Shown here: one piece after another, positions 1 to 4,703 of the stretch
Position numbering within the stretch: position 1 is the stretch's first letter
Layout of the letters: each line of letters starts with the position of its first letter
Source: Alphaproteobacteria bacterium
GTDB lineage: Bacteria; Pseudomonadota; Alphaproteobacteria; CAAGCB01; CAG-977
Reading direction: 5' to 3'
NCBI GenBank assembly: GCA_900768185.1
Contig: CAAGCB010000043.1
Location: forward strand, 1-6,813
Length of the DNA stretch: 6,813 nt
The notes under the pieces: generated by a model
Seen by the model: only the letters and a program-made list of their open reading frames with translations
The model's database searches: none
What the model was told of the DNA's origin: nothing
Position numbers and translations under genes: made by a program

Positions 1-594
1 ATCGGCATAGACGGACAGAAGAAGCGCGTATGCGGCAATCCGAAGCATAACCGGAAAGAGCATATCCGGAAAAGCTGGGACAAGACTATTCCACCGCCCG
101 AATACTTCCGCGAATTGGAACGCGTTTCAAAAGCGCAAGTGATATGGGGCGGAAATTACTTCGTTCCGTATCTTGAACAAGGGCATAAAGGCTGGCTTGT
201 ATGGGACAAGGGGCAACACGGCTTGACAATGAGCGATTGCGAATTAGCATATACCAGCTTCGACACGCCGACGCGCGTTTTTGTCTGCAATCGCGTTGAA
301 TTGCTGAACGACGGGACAATTCACCCGACACAAAAGCCCGTGAAGCTGTATTCGTGGGTTCTTTCCCTCTTCGCCCGAAAAGGTATGAAGATATTGGACA
401 CACACGCCGGAAGCGGAAGTTCCTTGATCGCTTGCTATCGTCAAGGCGGGCTTGATTTCGTCGGCTTTGAGATCGACGAAGATTATTGCCGCGCGGCAAA
501 TGAACGGCTGGAACAGGAACAAGCACAAATCCGGCTCTTTGATCTCTTGGAGCAGGAAGAACGGAAAGCGCAAGCAACGCTTTTTACGAAATGA
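1..594 (+). CDS. DNA adenine/cytosine-N4 methyltransferase, beta class, 5'-truncated by window edge
   Basis: The frame is open from base 1 and ends at TGA 592-594, giving 197 residues of a longer protein whose start lies outside the window. It would transfer a methyl group from S-adenosylmethionine to an exocyclic amino group of adenine or cytosine in DNA. Visible motifs, numbered from the first codon here, are IWGGNYF (48-54), a motif X-like IHPTQKP (107-113), the AdoMet-binding motif I DTHAGSGS (133-140), and VGFEIDEDY (154-162), where E157 or D159 could be the acidic motif II residue. The catalytic DPPY-type motif IV is not in the window; in relatives it lies just before the IGIDG with which this fragment begins, so it was probably cut off narrowly. 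Order IV-X-I defines the beta class of the N6_N4_Mtase family. No restriction partner is adjacent, so it is probably a solitary phage methylase for anti-restriction or regulation. Target sequence cannot be told. The next gene follows after 14 bases. Confidence 0.9.
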   Translation: MGIDGQKKRVCGNPKHNRKEHIRKSWDKTIPPPEYFRELERVSKAQVIWGGNYFVPYLEQGHKGWLVWDKGQHGLTMSDCELAYTSFDTPTRVFVCNRVELLNDGTIHPTQKPVKLYSWVLSLFARKGMKILDTHAGSGSSLIACYRQGGLDFVGFEIDEDYCRAANERLEQEQAQIRLFDLLEQEERKAQATLFTK

Positions 595-601
595 AGGGAG
601 G
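594..601 (+). promoter_or_regulatory. Ribosome binding site that fixes the DUF4406 gene start
   Basis: AAGGGAGG starts in the stop codon of the methyltransferase and lies 7 bases before ATG 609. An in-frame ATG at 591 lacks such a site and overlaps the stop codon of the upstream gene, so 609 is the better start. Confidence 0.75.
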
Positions 602-608
602 AAACACA

Positions 609-1109
609 ATGCAGGAAAAAAGGACGCTATATCTTGCCGGAAAGATCACGGGCGATCCGTATTATTTCACGAAGTTTTACAACGCGCAAAAGAAGCTGGA
701 GGAAGGCGGCTTCATCGTCGTAAATCCGGCGCTTCTTCCGGCGGAGGGCTTCACGTGGGAAGCCTATATGCGTATGTCCGGCGCTATGCTTGCAGAGTGC
801 GCCGAAGTCTGTTTTCTTCCGGACTGGAAAGAGAGCAAAGGCGCAAAATATGAATTCGGCGAAGCAATGGCGCAGAACAAGCCGTTTTTCTTCTTCGCTG
901 ATTGGGAGAGGACGCAGGAAGAAACGGGTAAATACGAATGCACGGCAGAAAAAACCGACAAGATCGCTTTTCAATGCTTCGTATGCGGAAAAATCAACGT
1001 CTTTCCGGCAACACACGCAGATGGGAACACTTGCAAATATTGCGGCGGCGGATTAAAGGCGATTGGATACGCAAAGAAAACGGAGGGATCGCGGAATGCA
1101 GAAAAATAA
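609..1109 (+). CDS. DUF4406 protein (nucleoside 2-deoxyribosyltransferase-like fold) with C-terminal zinc ribbon
   Basis: A 166-residue protein. The N-terminal part (about 6-97) fits the DUF4406 family: LYLAGKITG at 7-15, NPALLP at 39-44, the MRMSGAML helix at 55-62 and PDWKESKGAKYEFGEA at 71-86, the usual W-x-x-S-x-G-A-x-x-E signature followed by a short hydrophobic strand. This family belongs to the nucleoside 2-deoxyribosyltransferase/TIR-like superfamily. It is common in phages, but its reaction is unproven, so a role in nucleotide or NAD metabolism is only a guess. Residues 121-148 add two CxxC knuckles, C123/C126 and C142/C145, a likely zinc ribbon that the minimal family does not have. 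The start at 609 is chosen on the Shine-Dalgarno site at 594-601. The 3' end overlaps the nuclease gene by 14 bases, suggesting coupled translation. The protein is soluble, with no signal peptide or membrane segment. Confidence 0.8.
   Translation: MQEKRTLYLAGKITGDPYYFTKFYNAQKKLEEGGFIVVNPALLPAEGFTWEAYMRMSGAMLAECAEVCFLPDWKESKGAKYEFGEAMAQNKPFFFFADWERTQEETGKYECTAEKTDKIAFQCFVCGKINVFPATHADGNTCKYCGGGLKAIGYAKKTEGSRNAEK
1082..1086 (+). promoter_or_regulatory. Ribosome binding site of the VRR-NUC gene, inside the preceding gene
   Basis: GGAGG lies 9 bases before ATG 1096. It supports that start over an in-frame TTG at 1063, which would give 11 extra, highly basic residues not typical of the family. 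The site lies inside the preceding coding sequence. Confidence 0.7.
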
Positions 1110-1488
1110 AATGCCCGTTCCGACGGAAGCGCAAGAGCAAATGACGCTGTTTTCGTGGGCGGCTATGCAAAGCGGGAAATATCCCGAATTGAATTTGCTT
1201 TATCACGTCCCGAACGGCGGGAGTAGACACAAGGCGGAAGCGGGACGGCTTCGGGCGGAGGGCGTGAAAGCGGGCGTTCCCGATCTATGCTTGCCCGTCG
1301 CGCGCGGGCAATATCACGGGCTTTACATAGAGCTTAAACGGCAACGCGGCGGCAGGACAAGCGATCATCAATCGGAGTGGCTGGACGCTCTTTCGGCGCA
1401 GGGCTACAAAGCCGCGCTTTGCTACGGCTGGGAACAGGCGGCGGGAACAATTATCGAATATCTAACCGGAGGTGGCACACATGACTAA
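1096..1488 (+). CDS. VRR-NUC domain nuclease
   Basis: A 130-residue stand-alone VRR-NUC protein of the PD-(D/E)XK nuclease superfamily, close to the usual length for phage versions. Visible elements are the N-terminal helix TEAQEQ (10-15), which supplies an acidic residue; HVPNGGSR (37-44); the helix RLRAEGVKAGVPDL (51-64), with D63 as metal ligand; and YIELK (77-81), where E79 and K81 form the ExK part of the active site. Q92 and the CYGWEQA segment (109-115) complete the fold. Such small VRR-NUC proteins occur in phages near replication or packaging genes and probably cut DNA at junctions or flaps in a metal-dependent way; resolving branched DNA before packaging is a plausible role, though that is inference. 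The gene overlaps its upstream neighbour by 14 bases and the next gene by 8, so all are probably cotranscribed. Confidence 0.88.
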   Translation: MQKNKMPVPTEAQEQMTLFSWAAMQSGKYPELNLLYHVPNGGSRHKAEAGRLRAEGVKAGVPDLCLPVARGQYHGLYIELKRQRGGRTSDHQSEWLDALSAQGYKAALCYGWEQAAGTIIEYLTGGGTHD

Positions 1489-2089
1489 AAAGCAAACAGA
1501 GCTTTCCGAAGAGTTGCGGGAAGCTGTATTTGAAGCCGCGCGCGCAGGGGCGGCGGAAGCGTACACGCAGAACACGGGGTACGTAAATTACTTCAAGGCA
1601 ATGGAAACATTGCTGTATAACTACAAGAAGCTGGCGGCGCTTGTCGCCGATGAAGAAGCGTATTGCGAAGTTGAGTATCACGCGGGACGAAAGACGTTTT
1701 CAACGACACCACAGGCGAAGGGCTTTATTCAGCGCAAGACGGAAGCGGAGATCGTCGAGGAAATGCGAGAGGAAAAACAAAAGCAGTTCAAAGAAACGAA
1801 ATCCGGCTTTGACAGCTTGACGCGCGCTATTTCTCTTTTCAAGGGGCATAAAGAATTCGTTGTGATCCGGCTTTACTATTTCGGCGAGGACATCAACGGC
1901 AATCCGCGAGAGGGCGGAACAGCGACGTGGGAAGAGATCGCGGAAGAGCTTTCCGACGCGGGTATTCTCAAAGAGATAAAGACGGCGCGCCGCTGGCGGA
2001 ACAAGATCGTCAATGATATGGCGGTATGCGTATTCGGCATTCCGGCGGCGGTATCAGCGGCGACATACCGGAAAGCCGTTGACAAATGA
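1481..2089 (+). CDS. Probable phage transcriptional regulator, ArpU/RinA-like, with helix-turn-helix
   Basis: A 202-residue soluble protein. GGAGG at 1468-1472 lies 8 bases before ATG 1481; an in-frame GTG at 1472 overlaps that site and is disfavoured. The N-terminal half (5-110) is largely helical and charged, with a likely coiled-coil stretch (TEAEIVEEMREEKQKQF, 87-103). The C-terminal half carries a region like sigma-70 region 4: VVIRLYYFGEDING (127-140), then TWEEIAEEL (149-157) and a basic recognition-type helix TARRWRNKIVNDM (168-180). This layout and the position just upstream of HNH and terminase genes match the ArpU/RinA/sigma-like regulators that switch on late genes in Firmicutes phages. 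The promoter starts about 25 bases after this gene, so it is a natural candidate to act there. Family membership rests on pattern and context, not on a search; a diverged sigma-like factor is the alternative. Confidence 0.6.
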   Translation: MTKKQTELSEELREAVFEAARAGAAEAYTQNTGYVNYFKAMETLLYNYKKLAALVADEEAYCEVEYHAGRKTFSTTPQAKGFIQRKTEAEIVEEMREEKQKQFKETKSGFDSLTRAISLFKGHKEFVVIRLYYFGEDINGNPREGGTATWEEIAEELSDAGILKEIKTARRWRNKIVNDMAVCVFGIPAAVSAATYRKAVDK

Positions 2090-2105
2090 CCAAAACGCGA
2101 CCAAA
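2088..2105 (+). repeat. Two GACCAAA direct repeats 11 bases apart, just upstream of the promoter
   Basis: GACCAAA occurs at 2088-2094 and 2099-2105, an offset of 11 bases, about one helical turn, so both copies face the same side of DNA. A related GACAAA lies at 2081-2086. If transcription starts near 2150, the copies centre near -59 and -48, a usual place for an activator. The first copy overlaps the stop codon of the regulator gene. The repeats are short, so chance cannot be excluded. Confidence 0.35.
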
Positions 2106-2114
2106 CAATGCACC

Positions 2115-2143
2115 TTGTCCGCGACGCTTACGCGTGATATAAT
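2115..2143 (+). promoter_or_regulatory. Sigma-70/SigA-type promoter with extended -10, upstream of the late module
   Basis: The -35 is TTGTCC at 2115-2120 (4 of 6 to TTGACA) and the -10 is a perfect TATAAT at 2138-2143, separated by exactly 17 bases. TG at 2135-2136 makes an extended -10 (TGaTATAAT). Transcription would start near 2150, about 112 bases before the HNH start codon. It lies in the only sizeable non-coding gap of the first half and is the best candidate for driving the packaging/head operon. Confidence 0.75.
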
Positions 2144-2160
2144 AATTACGCTGAATTATT
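2141..2160. repeat. AT-rich inverted repeat over the -10 and predicted transcription start
   Basis: AATAATT (2141-2147) and AATTATT (2154-2160) are perfect inverted 7-base arms around a 6-base spacer. They overlap the last bases of the -10 and the likely start site. This could be an operator or a weak hairpin at the transcript's 5' end. AT-rich arms arise easily by chance. Confidence 0.3.
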
Positions 2161-2181
2161 GCGAATTGAATAGCGCGGGAT

Positions 2182-2219
2182 AAAGCCTTTTGCGTGATAC
2201 GCGGAAGGCTTTTTCTTTT
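2182..2219 (+). terminator. Strong intrinsic terminator between the promoter and the HNH gene
   Basis: AAAGCCTT (2182-2189) pairs perfectly with AAGGCTTT (2205-2212). Two U-G wobbles continue the stem, and GCGT (2192-2195) pairs with ACGC (2199-2202) around a three-base GAT loop. This gives a continuous stem of about 14 pairs. A T-rich tract, TTTTTCTTTT, covers 2210-2219. Only the + strand has a good T tract. The terminator lies about 40 bases after the -10 and 43 bases before the HNH start codon, so it could end transcripts from the upstream genes, those from the local promoter, or both. Confidence 0.85.
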
Positions 2220-2261
2220 GCTCTTTTGCACAGACTTTTCCACAGGAAGGAGGATAACCGC

Positions 2262-2609
2262 ATGAAGCCGTGGGCGGAAAGGTTCTACAATTCGGACGCT
2301 TGGCGTTCATGCCGCGACAGCTTCTTGAAGTCGAAGGGCTACTTGTGCGAACGCTGTTCAACGCCGGACGATCCAGTAACCGCGAAGATCGCACATCACA
2401 AAACATACTTGACGAAGCAGAATATCAACGATCCATACATAGCGCTTTCGTGGGATAATCTCGAAGCGCTTTGTCAAGATTGCCACAACAAAGAACACCA
2501 CCGGAACGACAAGAAAAAACGGTACGCATTCGACGAAGCGGGAAACCTCATATCCCCCCCTATTCGCTCAAAATTTAGGGAGGGTTCGACACCGAGGGCG
2601 GGAGATTAA
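2262..2609 (+). CDS. HNH endonuclease next to the terminase genes
   Basis: A 115-residue HNH nuclease. AAGGAGG at 2247-2253 lies 8 bases before ATG 2262; the in-frame ATG-like upstream extension to 2190 would run through the terminator hairpin and is rejected. Two zinc-binding CxxC pairs are seen, C29/C32 and C71/C74. The catalytic region has H45-H46 (IAHHKTYL), N66 (WDNLEAL) and H75/H79 (CHNKEHH). The N-terminal RFYNSDAWRSCR (7-18) is typical of terminase-linked HNH proteins. In HK97 and several cos-type phages the neighbouring HNH protein works with terminase in specific cutting of DNA at the packaging site; the position right before the terminase genes suggests the same here. The C-terminal tail beyond about residue 97 (SPPIRSKFREGSTPRAGD) is low in structure and is encoded by a stretch with long C and G runs, which may be kept for the DNA rather than the protein. 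Confidence 0.9.
   Translation: MKPWAERFYNSDAWRSCRDSFLKSKGYLCERCSTPDDPVTAKIAHHKTYLTKQNINDPYIALSWDNLEALCQDCHNKEHHRNDKKKRYAFDEAGNLISPPIRSKFREGSTPRAGD
2554..2584. other. C-run/G-run imperfect inverted repeat, candidate cos or terminase-related site
   Basis: Seven C followed by TA (2554-2562) pairs with TAGGGAGGG (2576-2584) at 8 of 9 positions, around a 13-base AT-rich loop. It lies within the 3' end of the HNH gene, about 100 bases before the small terminase gene. In cos-type Firmicutes phages the cohesive-end site usually lies in this HNH-to-small-terminase interval. No cleavage site can be read directly, so this is a candidate only. Confidence 0.3.
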
Positions 2610-2687
2610 AAATACTCCGCAGGCGCGCGCATAACGGGTGTACGCGTTTAAGGGGGTGTGGGTTGACCGGAAAAGGGGGTGATATTT
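2610..2687. other. Non-coding gap between HNH and small terminase genes, G-run rich
   Basis: This 78-base gap has alternating GCGCGCG (about 2624-2630), an ACGCGT palindrome and several G runs in its right half. It has no convincing promoter or terminator and codes for nothing I can support. With the C7/G-run repeat just upstream it is the likeliest place for the packaging start site and small-terminase binding. Confidence 0.4.
2650..2681 (+). repeat. AAGGGGGTG direct repeat before the small terminase gene
   Basis: AAGGGGGTG is present at 2650-2658 and 2673-2681, offset by 23 bases, about two helical turns. The second copy is the Shine-Dalgarno site of the small terminase gene (near-match to AAGGAGGTGAT, 6 bases before ATG 2688). 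The first has no obvious gene to serve and may be a small-terminase or regulator site, or a chance duplication. Confidence 0.45.
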
Positions 2688-3041
2688 ATGGCGACAAAGA
2701 AGGACTTGACGAAAGAAGAAAAGATCAAGCGGGAGTTTTCCCGATTGAAGCGCATTTTCAAAGACTTGGACAAAAACAAGTTGCAGACCGTCGAAAGCCT
2801 TATCAAGAACGCGGCGTTCATGGCGGTATCCCTTGAAGAATTGCAAGAGATCATCAACGAAGAGGGCTACACCGTCGAATACCAAAACGGCGCAAATCAA
2901 AGCGGGACGAAGCAAAGCGACGCGGTGAAAACACATATCGCCATGACGAAAAATCACGCCGCTATTATTAAACAGCTTTGTGATCTTGTACCGCCGGAGA
3001 AGAAAAAAGAAAGCCGTTTACAGGCGTTACGGGACGAATAA
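2688..3041 (+). CDS. terS: Terminase small subunit, P27 family
   Basis: A 117-residue soluble, highly charged protein, in the normal size range for P27-type (Terminase_4) small subunits. It would recognise the packaging site on concatemeric phage DNA and load the large subunit. The N-terminal segment LTKEEKIKREFSRLKRIFKDL (about 7-27) is a basic amphipathic helix typical of the family. Residues 31-58 (beginning KLQTVESLIKNAAFM) are followed by the short strand-forming YTVEYQNG (61-68). The helix around SDAVKTHIAMTKNHAAIIKQL (77-97) is the usual C-terminal family signature. The basic tail PPEKKKESR (102-110) probably contacts the portal or large subunit. ATG 2688 is chosen over in-frame GTG 2679, which lies inside the Shine-Dalgarno site. 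It ends 2 bases before the large-subunit gene, fitting stoichiometric expression from one message. Confidence 0.88.
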   Translation: MATKKDLTKEEKIKREFSRLKRIFKDLDKNKLQTVESLIKNAAFMAVSLEELQEIINEEGYTVEYQNGANQSGTKQSDAVKTHIAMTKNHAAIIKQLCDLVPPEKKKESRLQALRDE

Positions 3042-3043
3042 AA

Positions 3044-4696
3044 ATGCCCTTTTCAAATTACATTTACGAGTATTTCGACGGCATTTCTTCCGGAAATATA
3101 ACCGTCGGCAAGTGGGTTCGCCTTCTGTATGAATACATCGTGAAGGGGCTTCAAGAAGGGCTTTTCACCTTCAACGCGAAGAAGGCAAACAAGGCAATTC
3201 GGTTCATCGAAAACTTTTGCCATCATTGCGAAGGGCGCACAGACCTTTTGAAGCTGGAGTTGTGGCAGAAAGCCGCCGTTTCCGTTATGTTCGGGATCGT
3301 CGAAGAGGACGGAACGCGCGTCTTTCGTGAAGTGTTTATTGTGATCGGGCGCAAGAACGGCAAAACGCTTTTTGCGTCCGCCGTCATTGCGTACATGGCG
3401 TATCTTGACGGAGAATACGGCGCGAAAATATATTGCCTTGCGCCGAAGCTGGAGCAAGCGAACATTGTTTACGATAATTTCTATCAGATGATTAAAAAAG
3501 AACCGGAGCTTTCCGACCTATCGAAGAAGCGCCGTTCCGATATTTACATCGAAGAAAGCAATACCGCGATCAAGCCGCTTGCCTTCAACGCGAAGAAATC
3601 CGACGGCTTCAATCCGCATTTAGTCGTAAACGATGAAGTCGCGTCGTGGCGCGGCGACGGCGGCTTGAAGCAGTACGAAGTTATGAAATCCGCGCTTGGT
3701 GCGCGCCGCCAGCCGATGATCCTTTCGATCTCGACGGCGGGCTACGAAAACGACGGTATTTTCGATGAGCTTATGAAGCGATCGACCGCGTTTTTGAAGG
3801 GCGGAAGCAAGGAACGCCGCCTTCTTCCCCTGCTTTACATGATCGACGACGTAGAGAAATGGAACGACCTTGAAGAGCTTAAAAAAGCAAATCCGAATAT
3901 GGGCGTTTCCGTTTCGCCGGACTTCTTCAAAGAGGAAATCGCCGTCGCCGAAATGAGTATGTCGAAGCGGGCTGAATTCCTTACGAAGTATTGCAACATC
4001 AAGCAGAATTCTTCCGTCGCGTGGCTTGATTACGTCGTTGTTGACGGCGCAGGAATTCACGCGAAGCTGGAGGATTTCAAGGACAGTTACGCCGTGGGCG
4101 GCATAGACCTTTCGCAAACAACGGACTTGACCGCCGCTTCCGTCGTGATCGAGCGGGACGGCGTACTATATGCCTTCGCACAATTCTTTATGCCCGCGAA
4201 CCGCCTTGAAACGGCGCAAGCGATCGACGGTGTACCGTATGACATATTCGTGAAGCAAGGGATCGTCAAACTATCCGGCGAAAACCACGTCGATTATCGC
4301 GACGTTTACGAATGGTTTTCTATGCTTCGGGATCAGTACGGAATATATATCTTGAAGATCGGGTACGACCGCTATTCCGCGCAATATCTGATCGACGAAT
4401 TGAAGAATGCGGGCTGGCAGACGGACGACGTATGGCAGGGTGAAAACCTTGCGCCCGTGATCCGTGAGTTTGAAGGCGTTATCAAGGACGGCAATTTCAA
4501 GATTGCCGAAAATAACTTGTTGAAAGCGCACTTCCTCAACGTCGCATTGAAGCACAACATGGAAACGAGGAAGTTCCGTCCCGTGAAGATCGAACAGCGG
4601 GCGCGAATTGACGGCTTCGTTTCCGTGATCGACGCGCTGACCGTGCGGCAGAAATATTATAACGAAATCGGCGAAATGCTCAAAAATGCGGGGTGA
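3044..4696 (+). CDS. terL: Terminase large subunit, HK97/Terminase_1 type, ATPase-nuclease
   Basis: A 550-residue, full-length packaging motor protein. The N-terminal ATPase has Walker A IGRKNGKT (101-108; K107/T108), Walker B LVVNDE (193-198; D197 and catalytic E198) and the coupling motif SISTAG (228-233). The C-terminal RNase H-like nuclease has acidic residues at D355 (GGIDLSQTTD), near D442 (GYDRY) and at D523/D530 (RIDGFVSVID), which should bind the metals that cut DNA. It would pump DNA into the prohead through the portal, powered by ATP, and trim the ends. ATG 3044 follows the small-subunit stop by 2 bases and has only a weak GGGACG upstream, so translation is probably coupled to the small subunit. 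No later start would keep the conserved N-terminal NYIYEYFDGI segment. All key residues are present, so it looks functional. Confidence 0.97.
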   Translation: MPFSNYIYEYFDGISSGNITVGKWVRLLYEYIVKGLQEGLFTFNAKKANKAIRFIENFCHHCEGRTDLLKLELWQKAAVSVMFGIVEEDGTRVFREVFIVIGRKNGKTLFASAVIAYMAYLDGEYGAKIYCLAPKLEQANIVYDNFYQMIKKEPELSDLSKKRRSDIYIEESNTAIKPLAFNAKKSDGFNPHLVVNDEVASWRGDGGLKQYEVMKSALGARRQPMILSISTAGYENDGIFDELMKRSTAFLKGGSKERRLLPLLYMIDDVEKWNDLEELKKANPNMGVSVSPDFFKEEIAVAEMSMSKRAEFLTKYCNIKQNSSVAWLDYVVVDGAGIHAKLEDFKDSYAVGGIDLSQTTDLTAASVVIERDGVLYAFAQFFMPANRLETAQAIDGVPYDIFVKQGIVKLSGENHVDYRDVYEWFSMLRDQYGIYILKIGYDRYSAQYLIDELKNAGWQTDDVWQGENLAPVIREFEGVIKDGNFKIAENNLLKAHFLNVALKHNMETRKFRPVKIEQRARIDGFVSVIDALTVRQKYYNEIGEMLKNAG

Positions 4697-4703
4697 TAAA
4701 AAC

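Noticed and set aside
2079..2109. TTGACA at 2079-2084 as an alternative -35
   Set aside because: No acceptable -10 lies 16-18 bases downstream; the best fit, AACAAT at 19 bases, is poor. The TTGTCC/TATAAT pair is far better.
2235..2244. TTTTCCACA-like DnaA box and possible origin
   Set aside because: Single site with one mismatch to the consensus, with no cluster, AT-rich unwinding element or replication gene nearby.
2190..2261. N-terminal extension of the HNH protein
   Set aside because: It would be translated through the terminator stem and T tract, whereas a strong ribosome site directly precedes ATG 2262.
2652..2679. G-quadruplex in the G-run stretch
   Set aside because: Only three runs of three or more G are present (GGGGG, GGG, GGGGG) with a GG between, so at best a weak two-layer structure.
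3620..4117. Long minus-strand open frames opposite the large terminase, and similar frames opposite other genes
   Set aside because: They lie antisense to strongly conserved coding sequence, have low-complexity or basic translations, and have no ribosome sites or recognisable domains. They are mirror frames of the real genes.
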